Shown here one piece after another: positions 1-9,109 of a stretch of DNA of 64,000 nt. The notes beneath the pieces were generated by a model. That model was given only the letters and a program-made list of their open reading frames with translations, was not told where the DNA came from and searched no databases. The position numbers and the translations under genes are program-made. The stretch is from Pedobacter changchengzhani (lineage in GTDB: Bacteria > Bacteroidota > Bacteroidia > Sphingobacteriales > Sphingobacteriaceae). The stretch is taken from positions 62,001-126,000 of the forward strand of contig NZ_SJCY01000001.1 of the NCBI RefSeq assembly GCF_004354365.1. Reading direction: 5' to 3'. Within the stretch, counting starts at the first letter, position 1. The number at the start of each line of letters is the position of its first letter.

Positions 1-828
1 ACTTGTTGCGAGTTTGTTTATGCCCTCTTTAACATTTAGTTGTTGGTTATGATTTATTGAGTCTGCAATACCACACCATGGCTCTAAACATATAAATGAT
101 GCATCTTTTGCTGCCCAAATACCGAAGTACGGAAAATCTTCGAAATGAAAATGTAAACCGAAATCATTTTTTGTGTTCAACAAGCTAATGCAATTGCTTT
201 GCATCGTTTTAAAAACCAAAGCGTCGTCATAAAACAAATCGTGCTTTAGCTTTAATTTATGCCTACTCAAATTCAAAGTTTCGCGCTCATTGGTTATTAA
301 GCCATTCTCTAATTTCCAATGAATAAGCTTTTCATCTTCATTAAAGGCCAAAAAGTAATCGCTATAATTTGTGTCGGCCGTATTTGGAACTGCAAATGCA
401 GGATGTGCACCCAACGAAAATAGGAGTTCTTGTTCGCCAGTATTTTTAACTTTGTAAGTTACGTTTAACTTATGTTCAATTAATTTATATCGAAGTTGCA
501 ATTCGAAACAAAATGGATAACTTTTTAAAGTTTCATCGTTTTCAGTTAAAGTAAAAACGGCTTCGTGAGCGCTAATCTGCTCAACTTTAAAATCATAATC
601 CCTCGCAAAACCATGCCTACTCATTTTATAGGTTTTATCTTGGTAGATATATTCATCATTTTTTAAAGCTCCAACAATCGGAAAAAGCACTGGGCTATGC
701 TTGCCCCAGTAATTTTTATCACCATTCCACAAATATGAAATATTGGTATCTTTGCTAAAAAGAGCTTGTAATTCTGCTCCTTTTGTAGCAATTTCGGCCT
801 TTATAAAATTATTCTCGAGCGCTATCAT
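1..828 (-). CDS. Aldose 1-epimerase family protein (3' end cut by window edge)
   Basis: The reading frame is open from an ATG at 828 to the window edge, 276 codons without a stop, so the C-terminus is missing; the family is about 290 residues, so little is lost. The translation starts MIALENNFIKAEIATKGAEL and contains YLWNGDKNYWGKHSPVLFP, then SRHGFARD near residue 70 and LGAHPAF near residue 138. These match the galactose mutarotase-like fold of LacX/YeaD-type proteins, with the conserved His of HGFARD and of GAHP. Such enzymes interconvert anomers of aldoses or sugar phosphates in the cytoplasm. The substrate cannot be told from the sequence. It runs in the same direction as pepT, 59 bp downstream of it. 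Confidence 0.85.
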   Translation of the reverse strand, partial: MIALENNFIKAEIATKGAELQALFSKDTNISYLWNGDKNYWGKHSPVLFPIVGALKNDEYIYQDKTYKMSRHGFARDYDFKVEQISAHEAVFTLTENDETLKSYPFCFELQLRYKLIEHKLNVTYKVKNTGEQELLFSLGAHPAFAVPNTADTNYSDYFLAFNEDEKLIHWKLENGLITNERETLNLSRHKLKLKHDLFYDDALVFKTMQSNCISLLNTKNDFGLHFHFEDFPYFGIWAAKDASFICLEPWCGIADSINHNQQLNVKEGINKLATS

Positions 829-887
829 TTCAATTTAAATGTAAAGGATTTAAGTGATTTTATTGTTTTTTTTAAGAATTATTTTTG

Positions 888-2141
888 TTAGCTATTTTCT
901 TCCCAAATACAAGCAATGTTCACGATCGTTTCAACTGCTTTTTCCATATCCTGTACACTTACCCATTCTTTTTTACTATGAAAAGCATGTTCACCTGCGA
1001 AAATATTTGGGCAGGGTAAGCCCATAAATGATAGCCTCGAACCATCTGTTCCGCCTCTAATACTTTGTGGCTTAGCTACAATTCCAGCTCGTTCAATCGC
1101 CTCAATACCGTATTTAACTATTTTAGGGTATTTATCCAACACCTCTTTCATATTTCGGTATTGTGGTTTAATGGTAAGTTTATAAGTAGAGTTGGGGTAT
1201 TTGGTTAATATACTTTTTACGGTCGATTCTAATAATTCGCCATGTGCTTTAAGTTTTTCATTGTTAAAATCACGGATAATAAACTGCGCTTCGGCGTGCT
1301 CCACCTGTCCTTTAATGCCTACCGGATGAATAAATCCTTCCTTTTGTTGTGTGGTTTCTGGGGATAGTTTATCTTTAGGAAGTTGCTCTATTATTTCTGA
1401 AACGATTTTAATTGCATTTTCCATTTTACCTTTTGCAAAACCTGGGTGTGTACTTACGCCGTTAATAGTTAGGGTGGCTCCATCTGCAGAAAATGTTTCA
1501 TCTTCTATTGATCCCAACGTTTCCCCATCTATCGTGTAAGCGAAATCGGCACCTAATTTTGTTAAATTTGCTTTATCAACACCCCTGCCAATCTCTTCAT
1601 CTGGCGTAAACAGAATTTTGATTTCGCCGTGCTTAATTTCGCTGTTTTTTATTAAGAAATTGGCAGCCTCCATAATCTCTGCAACGCCAGCTTTATTATC
1701 GGCACCAAGCAAAGTAGTACCGCTAGCTGTAATCACATCGTTGCCAATTTGATGCTCTAAATCTCTATGTTCATTCATTTTTAAGATGACAGCATGATCA
1801 TCTGGTAAGATTAAATCTTCACCTTGATAGTTTTTATGAATGATGGGTTTTACATTTTCGCCACTACAATCTGGCGAAGTATCCATGTGTGAGCAAAAGC
1901 AAATAACTGGCACTTTTTTGAGCGTCGTTGCGGGTATGGTACCGTAAATATAGCCGTTATCGTCCATTTCAGCATCAGCAATGCCCATTTCCAACAGTTC
2001 TTCAACCAAAATTAAACCTAAGTTCTTTTGTTTTAAGGTAGAGGGACAGGTAGGAGAAGAAGCATCAGACTGCGTGTCGATTTTAGTATATTTTATAAAC
2101 CTATTTTCTAAATTATTATTTATATTTTTATATCCGCTCAT
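888..2141 (-). CDS. pepT: Peptidase T (tripeptide aminopeptidase, M20B)
   Basis: 417 residues, the usual PepT length. It removes the N-terminal residue from tripeptides in the cytoplasm using two metal ions. Zinc-site motifs are visible in order: SHMDTSPD (His85, Asp87), LLGADNKAG (bridging Asp148), FTPDEEIGRG (general base Glu182, ligand Glu183), YTIDGE (Asp206), and a C-terminal GEHAFHSKKEW containing the last ligand His. RGGTDGSRLSFMGLP is also typical of PepT. The ATG at 2141 is chosen because a promoter-like TACCTTTG ends only 4 nt upstream, which leaves no room for an earlier start. No peptide transporter is nearby. Confidence 0.95.
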   Translation of the reverse strand: MSGYKNINNNLENRFIKYTKIDTQSDASSPTCPSTLKQKNLGLILVEELLEMGIADAEMDDNGYIYGTIPATTLKKVPVICFCSHMDTSPDCSGENVKPIIHKNYQGEDLILPDDHAVILKMNEHRDLEHQIGNDVITASGTTLLGADNKAGVAEIMEAANFLIKNSEIKHGEIKILFTPDEEIGRGVDKANLTKLGADFAYTIDGETLGSIEDETFSADGATLTINGVSTHPGFAKGKMENAIKIVSEIIEQLPKDKLSPETTQQKEGFIHPVGIKGQVEHAEAQFIIRDFNNEKLKAHGELLESTVKSILTKYPNSTYKLTIKPQYRNMKEVLDKYPKIVKYGIEAIERAGIVAKPQSIRGGTDGSRLSFMGLPCPNIFAGEHAFHSKKEWVSVQDMEKAVETIVNIACIWEENS

Positions 2142-2145
2142 TTAA

Positions 2146-2153
2146 CAAAGGTA
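2146..2153 (-). promoter_or_regulatory. -7 promoter element of pepT
   Basis: On the minus strand this reads TACCTTTG, a full match to the Bacteroidota -7 consensus TAnnTTTG. Only 4 nt separate it from the pepT ATG, so a transcript from it would be leaderless or nearly so. No clear -33 TTTG is seen at the usual 19-bp spacing. Confidence 0.5.
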
Positions 2154-2180
2154 AATGTTATACATATTGAATAAAGATTT

Positions 2181-2188
2181 TATTTTTG
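2181..2188 (+). promoter_or_regulatory. -7 promoter element of the 2201 gene
   Basis: TATTTTTG matches TAnnTTTG exactly and lies 12 nt before the ATG at 2201. Its TTG could be mistaken for a start codon of a slightly longer protein; the promoter reading is preferred. Confidence 0.45.
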
Positions 2189-2200
2189 AAAAAAAATGCT

Positions 2201-2929
2201 ATGAATTTTAAACCATTAAAGTTTTCGGTATTGCTGATCGCATTTTTATTGTTGGTTAGCTTTTCTTATGCCCAATCTAACTATTTCAAGTTTTCTGGAG
2301 GGATTGGTTTAGGCCCAAATTATTCATTTACCGATGTGTACAAAGGCAAACGGGGCTTTACCACGTATGGTACTTTAGATTATCATATTACTCCTTTTGT
2401 AACGGCTGGGTTAGAAGCACAGTTCGGAAGCATCCGTGGTGGTAGCATTACCGATGATCGCTACAATAGGCAGTTCACAAATCATTACGCCTCTATTTCT
2501 GCAAATGCGAAGATTATGTTAGGCGAGTTTGTAGATTATGATAAAAATGACTTTCTGTATAACATTAGAGGGTTGTATGGTGGTTTGGGTATTGGCGTAG
2601 TAAATAATAACATTGTTGATATTGTTCGGTTTAGACCATCCTACTCTGATGATCCTGGTTTTGGCCCATTCCCAGGGAGGGATAAAAGTTTAAATTTATT
2701 GGTGCCGATTAATCTAGGTATAAACTTTTTTATAAATGATGATTATGGCTATATGCGATATGTAATCAATGTAAACGCACAAAGTAATGTAACCTTTGGC
2801 GAAGGTTTAGATGGTTATAACGATCCTCCATCTAAGTATAGAAATGATGCTCCCGATATTTTCAATACATATACCATAGGTGTTAAATACTTTTTTGGCT
2901 CAATTAGGTCTTACCGTAAAACGCTTTAG
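2201..2929 (+). CDS. Outer-membrane beta-barrel protein, unknown role
   Basis: 242 residues from the ATG at 2201. A Sec signal peptide is clear: basic start, hydrophobic stretch of about 18 residues, cleavage near SYAQ-SNY. The mature part has alternating strands rich in Gly, Tyr and Asn (for example KFSGGIGLGPNYSF and VTAGLEAQFGS), and it ends with TYTIGVKYFFGSIRSYRKTL, as in small 8-10-stranded outer-membrane barrels. A frame extending upstream to a TTG at 2186 is rejected because that TTG is part of a promoter-like element. It is convergent with nothing and followed 22 bp later by the rhomboid gene on the same strand, so the two may be co-transcribed. No ligand can be proposed. Confidence 0.65.
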   Translation: MNFKPLKFSVLLIAFLLLVSFSYAQSNYFKFSGGIGLGPNYSFTDVYKGKRGFTTYGTLDYHITPFVTAGLEAQFGSIRGGSITDDRYNRQFTNHYASISANAKIMLGEFVDYDKNDFLYNIRGLYGGLGIGVVNNNIVDIVRFRPSYSDDPGFGPFPGRDKSLNLLVPINLGINFFINDDYGYMRYVINVNAQSNVTFGEGLDGYNDPPSKYRNDAPDIFNTYTIGVKYFFGSIRSYRKTL

Positions 2930-2951
2930 CTTTTCTTAATTTTTTATATCA

Positions 2952-3572
2952 ATGGAATATCTAAATGTAGCCCCAGTGGCTTCGATAATTCTTTTATTTA
3001 CGGTTGTAACCAGCTTATATGCGTTTTATGACAATAGCGTATATGGAAAATTTATGTTACATCCGTACAGTGTGGCAAAAGGGAAAAACGTGTTTACTTT
3101 GTTAACCAGTGGATTAATACATGCAGATTATATGCACATGTTTTTTAATCTATTTACATTTTTTGCTTTTGCATTTACGCTAGAGCAAATGATGGGACAC
3201 TGGCAATTTGGTTTAATGTATGTTCTGTCGTTAATTTTGAGTGATCTTCCTACTGTTTTCAAAAATAAGGATAATTTCCATTACCATAGTTTGGGTGCAT
3301 CTGGGGCGATAAGTGCTGTGTTATTTAGTTTTATACTTTTTAAACCTTTCTCTGAAATAGGTATTTTATTTATTCCCTTTGGCATACCAGCAATTGTTTT
3401 CGGCGTTTTATACTTAGTGTACTGCGTATATGCTTCTAAAAATTCGAGAGATAATATAAACCACGACGCACACTTTTTCGGTGCAATATCTGGCTTATTA
3501 ATAACCATTATTCTTGTTCCAGGTATTGTGCCTAATTTTATTTCGGCACTTACGGCAAAGCTTTTACATTAA
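2952..3572 (+). CDS. Rhomboid family intramembrane serine protease
   Basis: 206 residues, almost entirely hydrophobic, with about six membrane segments. The catalytic dyad is visible: Ser117 in GASGAISA and His174 in NHDAHFFG, the latter followed by the packing Gly177. The family hallmark HxxxxHxxxN is present in the second segment (His57, His62, Asn66 in HADYMHMFFN). Rhomboids cleave transmembrane helices of client proteins within the lipid bilayer. This is the compact bacterial form without a cytosolic domain. The client is unknown; the barrel gene immediately upstream is a neighbour, not an obvious substrate. Confidence 0.9.
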   Translation: MEYLNVAPVASIILLFTVVTSLYAFYDNSVYGKFMLHPYSVAKGKNVFTLLTSGLIHADYMHMFFNLFTFFAFAFTLEQMMGHWQFGLMYVLSLILSDLPTVFKNKDNFHYHSLGASGAISAVLFSFILFKPFSEIGILFIPFGIPAIVFGVLYLVYCVYASKNSRDNINHDAHFFGAISGLLITIILVPGIVPNFISALTAKLLH

Positions 3573-3574
3573 TT

Positions 3575-4540
3575 TTAACCTGCTACAGGTAGATTTGGGT
3601 TTTCGAAAAAACTCATAGGTTGATCGGGATTTTTAATTATTTCGAACAAAACGTAGCCCCAAGGTTTCCAAAAATTTTCTAAAACTTGCCCGTATGTTTT
3701 GTTTTGCCAAACATCAAAAAGTGGCTTAGTCATATTGCCACGTAAGGGCATATCTTCTATATAAATTGTGCCATCAACTGGCATAAAGGTATATTCTGGT
3801 AATCGATTGAATAAGTATGCAGAGTAATAAAACCGAGCGCTTAGCTCTTCAAATTGCTCGGCTGTTAATGCTTTTCCTTCAACTTCTTCAACAATATTTT
3901 TGTGATAGCGTTTATTGGTGCCATTATCCTGCATGCAGGCAATTATTCCAAAATCTTTCATTTTTATGGAGAAAGTTAAGGTGTTGATTTCATCGCGAAA
4001 GCTAAATGGTGTTTCAACATCTTCTAATTTTACAATAACGATACTCCATGGCGAAAACTCCTCAAAAACAACGTTTGTATATAAATTTTGAAGCATGAAA
4101 TTTAAGTTTGCAAACTTCATCATCAACGATTGCGACATGTTTAAGCCGTGCGCTGTCATTTCTTTACGTAGAGCAGCGTGCATTTCTGTATAAATAAATC
4201 CGTACAGAAACTTTCCAATCCAATTAAATAAATCTTGCTCAGGCAGTGCCATAACACTTTCGAAACCATTTGTAAAAGCACGCTTAATTGTATCTTCTAG
4301 TGGCGTTAAAAACTGCTCATTAACCTCACTATTTATGGGGATTATCAAACTGTTGTAAGTACGGATGGTTTCATCTAAAAACTGAATTCTTTCCTCTCCG
4401 GTTAAACCAGCTAAATCCATTAACCATTTTGGGATAAGTGGTATTTGAACAACTTCAGACTGGAATGTTTTGCCACTTAAAAAGCAGTTTTTATATAAAA
4501 AATCGAAATTTTTAAAAGGATCGTAAAGATTCGTATTCAT
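3575..4540 (-). CDS. Conserved-looking protein of unknown function
   Basis: 321 residues starting MNTNLYDPFKNFDFLYKN. I do not recognise the family. There is no signal peptide and no membrane segment, so it is probably cytosolic. The composition is rich in aromatics (Phe, Tyr, Trp), and a central amphipathic helical region around residues 60-160 is followed by beta-rich sequence. The N-terminal CFLSGKTF recalls CFLCG-type knuckles, but the second Cys is absent, so no metal site can be claimed. It ends 3 bp from the convergent rhomboid stop and lies downstream of repeat array A on the same strand. Confidence 0.6.
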   Translation of the reverse strand: MNTNLYDPFKNFDFLYKNCFLSGKTFQSEVVQIPLIPKWLMDLAGLTGEERIQFLDETIRTYNSLIIPINSEVNEQFLTPLEDTIKRAFTNGFESVMALPEQDLFNWIGKFLYGFIYTEMHAALRKEMTAHGLNMSQSLMMKFANLNFMLQNLYTNVVFEEFSPWSIVIVKLEDVETPFSFRDEINTLTFSIKMKDFGIIACMQDNGTNKRYHKNIVEEVEGKALTAEQFEELSARFYYSAYLFNRLPEYTFMPVDGTIYIEDMPLRGNMTKPLFDVWQNKTYGQVLENFWKPWGYVLFEIIKNPDQPMSFFENPNLPVAG

Positions 4541-4636
4541 CGTTACAATATTAGCTATTATATTTTAAGTGCTTAGAAACGATAATTTTTTTTAACTTTT
4601 GGATTACTAAGCGATGACGGATAAAGGATGAAAGAT

Positions 4637-6064
4637 AGTTAATGATGTACTCGGCATGAAGTGTCACCCCTTCGGGGTTAAATTACGAAGGGGACGTTTA
4701 TTTATAATAATATCAGCCCTTCGGGCTTGAATGAAAATCATTTCAATTTTGTATTTTTTTTCGAAATCTGCTGTGGAAGTAATAGATTTTTTATTTTGTT
4801 TAGTTCAAAGAATGGTTTTAATTAACTAACCATTAAGGAATTAAGAAAATTAAGTGGGATTATATTGTGGTATAATTGATATACTGGCCAATTATTGAAG
4901 GGATGAAATTATTGCTGAATAGTTAATGATGTACTCGGCATGAAGTATCACCCCTTCGGGGTTAAATTACGAAGGGGACGTTTATTTATAATAATATCAG
5001 CCCTTCGGGCTTGAATGAGAATCATTTCAAATTTGTATTTTTTTTCGAAATCTGCTGTGGAAGTAATAGATTTTCTATTTTGTGTAGTTCAAAGAATGGT
5101 TTTAATTAACTAACCATTAAGGAATTAAGAAAATTAAGTGGGATTATATTGTGGTATAATTAATATACTGGCCAATTACTGAAGGGATAAAATTATTGCT
5201 GAATAGTGAATGACGTACTCGGCATGAAGTGTCACCCCTTCGGGGTTAAATTAATGGCAGATTTTTATAATAATATCAGCCCTTCGGGCTTGAATGAGAA
5301 TCATTTCAAATTTGTGTTTTTTTTCGAAATCTGCTGGGAAAGTAATAGATTTTTTATTTTATTTAGATCAAAGAATGGTTTTAATTAACTAACCATTAAG
5401 GAATTAAGAAAATTAGGGGGGATTATATTGTGGTATAGTTAATGATGTACTCGGCATGAAGTGTCACCCCTTCGGGGTTAAATTACGAAGGGAACGTTTA
5501 TTTATAATAATATCAGCCCTTCAGGCTTGAATGAGAATCATTTCAAATTTGTATTTTTTTTCGAAATCTGCTGGGGAAGTAATAGATTTTTTATTTTATT
5601 TAGATCAAAGAATGGTTTTAATTAACTAACCATTAAGGAATTAAGAAAATTAAGTGGGATTATATTGTGGTATAGTTAATATACTGGCCAATTACTGAAG
5701 GGATAAAATTATTGCTGAATAGTTAATGATGTACTCGGCATAAATAGTGTTACCTCTTCGGGGTTAAATTAATGGCAGATTTTTTAGAATAATATCAGCC
5801 CTTCGGGCTTGAATGAGAATTATTTCAAATTTGCATTTCTTTGCGAAATATGCTAGGAAAGTAATAGATTTTTGATTTTATTTAGTTCAAAGAATGGTTT
5901 TAATTAACTAACCACTAAGGAATTAAGAAAATTAAGTTGGATTATATTGTGGCATAAGTAACTAACCATTAAGGGGATTAAGAAAATTAAGTGGGACTAT
6001 ATTGTGGTATAATTAATATACTGGCAAAACCCAAATCCCGAAGGGATGAAATTATTATTGAATA
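4637..6064. repeat. Repeat array A: five tandem units of 233-344 bp
   Basis: Units begin at 4637, 4921, 5204, 5437 and 5721, each starting AGTTAATGATGTACTCGGCAT or a close variant. Spacings are 284, 283, 233 and 284 bp; the third unit lacks about 50 bp near its end and the last carries an internal duplication. Every unit holds two short GC hairpins in AT-rich DNA: ACCCCTTCGGGGT and AGCCCTTCGGGCT, each 5-bp arms around TTC, or alternatively a UUCG-type loop. Units 1, 2 and 4 share one version of the spacer after the first hairpin (ACGAAGGGGACG), and units 3 and 5 another (AATGGCAGATTTTT). The gap 4541-6126 holds no credible gene. The type resembles REP/BIME-like intergenic repeats. Confidence 0.9.
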
Positions 6065-6126
6065 CATAATCAAATAATTAAACCCCGAAGGTGGTGGCAT
6101 AAAACCGAAAAGTACTAGGGTTTAAC

Positions 6127-7263
6127 CTAATAATTTGCATAAAAATAACTAATATCATTAACCAGCTGCGTATATATCGGTTTGGTAAATTCTAAAAACA
6201 ACGTCGATGGTGGCGGTGGCAATAGCTGTCTGTGGTTGCACAATGCTAAATCTTGATTACTCAACGCGCGGTCGTCTCCTTTATAACTTGCCCAACGATC
6301 TTGCCATACATAAGTGCCAGGAAATTTTTGATTTCTTAACACCTGCTTTGTTTTCCAATCTGTAATCGTTAAGCCCAATAATCCCGACGAAGAAATTGTT
6401 TTTTCAAACACACTTAAAGTTGCTTTCACCGTACCATAAATTGTTTTTCGATCTCTCGTTTCACCAATTGCAACACTATCGCGTCTTAAATTCTCTACCT
6501 TTTCTTTTATATAGGTTTGGCCAACCACAAAATCATCAAAATTTAAACTCAGCACTTGGTCAGGCGTTATTCTTTGATTAGTAGCCTGCTCTTCTGAATA
6601 AAAAATAATAAATTTATTTCGTTGGTAATTGGCAACAAACTGATTAATCTGGTCTTGAAAATAATCGTTACTCAACTTATATCTACTGCTGTTTACCAAA
6701 ACCGGTTGTATCACCACCCTCGCTACAGCCGCCCAATATGCCTCATCCATTTTATTTTTTACATCTTTAAAATTTGGATCATATTTTTGAGCCTGTTCAA
6801 ATTCGTAATATGCTTTTTTGGCACTTGTCCGGTTTTTCTGATTGAGTAAGTTTAAGCCTGATGCAAATCTAGCCGCCGCCGCATAATATTTGCTATCATT
6901 TAACTCCGTAATGTATGAAACGGGTTTTGGAACCAATAACAAACATGCAGGACAACTGTTTATGTTTTCAGCAAGCTCATTTATCTTTTGATAATCATAC
7001 ATTATCGATTCCCATTTAAAAGGATAAGTAGATAATTTTGCATCGGCAATTTTTCTTAAATGATCTTGCAATGCTAAATTATAGCCTGTTGATAATACTT
7101 CCATTGCCTCTGCATTTTTTGGCGAATTTTGCAACCGACTTACAGCTTTCAGTACCGAAGCATCATAATCGCCCTTTTGCAAAGCTTTTTTACCGGTAGT
7201 ACAACTTATTACAGCGACTATAACCGTTAAAATAAAATATTTAATAATGGCGTTAGTTTTCAT
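6127..7263 (-). CDS. Putative lipoprotein with TPR-like helical repeats
   Basis: 378 residues. The N-terminus MKTNAIIKYFILTVIVAVISC is a lipoprotein signal with lipobox VISC and Cys21 as the lipidated residue. The next 150 residues are helical and resemble TPR-type repeats (GDYDASVLKAVSRLQNSPKN; SAKKAYYEFEQAQKYDPN). The C-terminal half is mixed alpha/beta with Tyr- and Asn-rich stretches and a PPPPS turn. Probably anchored in the periplasm-facing or outer membrane. No enzymatic motif is seen. It is transcribed divergently from the dipeptide epimerase, 82 bp apart. Confidence 0.65.
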   Translation of the reverse strand: MKTNAIIKYFILTVIVAVISCTTGKKALQKGDYDASVLKAVSRLQNSPKNAEAMEVLSTGYNLALQDHLRKIADAKLSTYPFKWESIMYDYQKINELAENINSCPACLLLVPKPVSYITELNDSKYYAAAARFASGLNLLNQKNRTSAKKAYYEFEQAQKYDPNFKDVKNKMDEAYWAAVARVVIQPVLVNSSRYKLSNDYFQDQINQFVANYQRNKFIIFYSEEQATNQRITPDQVLSLNFDDFVVGQTYIKEKVENLRRDSVAIGETRDRKTIYGTVKATLSVFEKTISSSGLLGLTITDWKTKQVLRNQKFPGTYVWQDRWASYKGDDRALSNQDLALCNHRQLLPPPPSTLFLEFTKPIYTQLVNDISYFYANY

Positions 7264-7345
7264 GCGATGAATGTTAATTTATGAACTGAATATAGGCATA
7301 ATGATTATATTCAACCCATTATTATATTTAAATAGACGATTAATA

Positions 7346-8377
7346 ATGAAAATAAGTTGCAAGCCCTACGAGTTAAAATTAAAATATCCTTTTTCGATAG
7401 CTAAATATACCCGTACCAGCACACCATTGATGTTGGTAAGAATGGAGCATGAAGGTATATTTGGTTATGGAGAAGCCAGTATGGTGCCGTATATGGGCGA
7501 AAGTTATGATAGTGCGACCAAGTTTTTGAGCGGGATAGATTGGAAGAAAATTGCTTACCCATTCAATTTTGAAAATATTATAAACTACCTAGATGAAATT
7601 GCGCCCGGACAACCTGCGATTAAGGCTGCAATTGATATTGCATTAAATGATTTACAAGGGAAGATTTTGAATAAACCTTGTTACGAAATTTATGGTGCAG
7701 ATCCATCAAAAATGCCCGTAACCTCCTATACAATTGGTATTGATACGCCAGAAGTAATCAGAGAGAAATTAAGAGATGCGGAAGCATTTAAGGTAATTAA
7801 AGTGAAACTTGGTAGAGATAATGACAAAGAAATTATCAATACGATAAGGAATTTTACCAATGCGCCACTTTATGTAGATGCGAACCAAGGGTGGAATGAT
7901 CCTTTGCAAGCCATCGATTTAATTTATTGGTTGCATGAAAAGGGTGTGGTATTAATTGAACAACCAATGGATAAAAATGACTTGGATGGAAATGCATGGT
8001 TAACAGAACGGAGTCCGATACCGCTTTTAGCCGATGAAGCTGTACAGCGGTTGAAAGATTTGGATAGTTTAAAAGGTGCTTATCATGGTATTAATGTAAA
8101 GCTGATGAAAAGTTGTGGCATGTACGAAGGCCATCAAATGATTATGAAAGCAAAATCGTTTGGAATGAAAGTGTTAATTGGTTGTATGAGCGAAACCAGT
8201 TGCGCAACTTTGGCAGCTGCTACTTTAGCACCGCTCTGTAATTGGGCAGATTTAGACGGTCCTTGGCTCACAAAAAATAATCCATTTACCAATCCGCAGT
8301 TCGAAAACGGAAAATATATTTTAGAAAACTTACCCGGTTTGGGCCTAACGGGAATTAAGGACGATCTTTTTCTTTAA
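7346..8377 (+). CDS. Dipeptide epimerase (L-Ala-D/L-Glu epimerase type, enolase superfamily)
   Basis: 343 residues from the ATG at 7346; the upstream in-frame extension is hydrophobic noise unlike the family start MKISCKPYELKLKYPFSIA. The muconate-lactonizing subgroup signature is complete: the KxK acid/base pair Lys152/Lys154 (IKVKLGRD), metal ligands Asp178 (DANQGW), Glu205 (LIEQPM) and Asp230 (LLADEAV), and the second catalytic Lys252 (NVKLMKSCG). The DLDGPWL motif near residue 302 is the dipeptide-binding signature of this group. It likely epimerises murein-derived L-Ala-D-Glu, or another dipeptide, for peptidoglycan recycling. Its 3' end overlaps the convergent small gene by 23 bp. Confidence 0.88.
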   Translation: MKISCKPYELKLKYPFSIAKYTRTSTPLMLVRMEHEGIFGYGEASMVPYMGESYDSATKFLSGIDWKKIAYPFNFENIINYLDEIAPGQPAIKAAIDIALNDLQGKILNKPCYEIYGADPSKMPVTSYTIGIDTPEVIREKLRDAEAFKVIKVKLGRDNDKEIINTIRNFTNAPLYVDANQGWNDPLQAIDLIYWLHEKGVVLIEQPMDKNDLDGNAWLTERSPIPLLADEAVQRLKDLDSLKGAYHGINVKLMKSCGMYEGHQMIMKAKSFGMKVLIGCMSETSCATLAAATLAPLCNWADLDGPWLTKNNPFTNPQFENGKYILENLPGLGLTGIKDDLFL

Positions 8378-8552
8378 AATCTTTTTTAATATCGCGCATT
8401 AAAAGAATTTTAAAATAGAGCAATGCACCACCTGCACCAACTAAAAAAGCACCTTGCAAATACTTTCCGTTTTTGTAACACCAAATTACACCAAAAAAGC
8501 AAAGCATAATGCCTAAACTGTAAAATATATTTAAAATGAATTTTTTAGCCAC
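8355..8552 (-). CDS. Small two-helix membrane protein
   Basis: About 65 residues from a GTG at 8552; the frame can be extended to a TTG at 8612, but the residues added look non-coding. Two hydrophobic segments are seen (FYSLGIMLCFFGVIWCY and GAFLVGAGGALLYFKILLM), followed by a basic/acidic tail (RDIKKDFKEKDRP). Small proteins of this shape are common in Sphingobacteriaceae and have no known function. Its stop lies inside the end of the convergent epimerase gene (23-bp tail-to-tail overlap), which lowers confidence a little. Confidence 0.5.
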   Translation of the reverse strand: MAKKFILNIFYSLGIMLCFFGVIWCYKNGKYLQGAFLVGAGGALLYFKILLMRDIKKDFKEKDRP

Positions 8553-8696
8553 GGGTTGAGGATTTATCTGGTAATTAAATTTATTGATTAATAACCAAAG
8601 AACAATAACCAATTATCAAACTTTGTCTAAAAATATTAAAAAATTATTTCCGGAACTTGTAGTGTTTGATAATTGGAATTTATTTATTGGTTTTTC

Positions 8697-9014
8697 TTAA
8701 TATACCGGCATATCTGGCTCGTAAGCTTCTTGCCAAGCAATAATGCCACCCTTTAAATTATATAAGTTATCAAAACCATATTGTTGCTCTAACTGCATTA
8801 CGGCGGCAGCACTTCTTTTACCGCTTCGGCACTGAACAATTACAGGTTTATCTTTTGCAATTTTATCGGCTTCAATTAAAATGCCACCCAATGGAATGTT
8901 TTCGCCTTCTAAGTTAGATACTTCATATTCAAATGGTTCTCTAACATCTATTAACTGAAAATCTTCTTTATTATCGATTTTTGCTTTTAAATCTTGTACT
9001 GATACTTCTTTCAT
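8697..9014 (-). CDS. Single-domain rhodanese-like sulfurtransferase
   Basis: 105 residues from the ATG at 9014. This start is supported by a promoter-like TAAGTTTG ending 23 nt upstream, which excludes the 12-residue N-terminal extension. The domain is complete: LIDVREPFEYEVSNLEGENIPLG is the typical N-terminal half, and the active loop is CRSGKRS with catalytic Cys62. The six-residue loop fits thiosulfate or persulfide substrates. Single rhodaneses carry sulfane sulfur in the cytoplasm. It stands alone between the small membrane gene and the OmpA gene, so the partner is unknown. Confidence 0.88.
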   Translation of the reverse strand: MKEVSVQDLKAKIDNKEDFQLIDVREPFEYEVSNLEGENIPLGGILIEADKIAKDKPVIVQCRSGKRSAAAVMQLEQQYGFDNLYNLKGGIIAWQEAYEPDMPVY

Positions 9015-9037
9015 CGTCTTCGAAATTATATGTGGCA

Positions 9038-9045
9038 CAAACTTA
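9038..9045 (-). promoter_or_regulatory. -7 promoter element of the rhodanese gene
   Basis: Minus-strand TAAGTTTG matches TAnnTTTG. It sits 23 nt upstream of the ATG at 9014 and decides between that start and an earlier one. Confidence 0.45.
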
Positions 9046-9109
9046 CACATAAAAAAATAGCCGAGAAAATTTTTCCCGGCTAAACAGATACCGTGTAAAT
9101 AAACAAAAA

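Noticed and set aside
5206..5388. 60-codon open frame inside repeat array A
   Set aside because: It lies fully in repeat sequence, crosses both hairpins, is disrupted in other units and has no protein-like composition.
4637..6064. Array A as a CRISPR array
   Set aside because: Units are long and nearly identical throughout, without short repeats separated by unique spacers; no cas gene is present.
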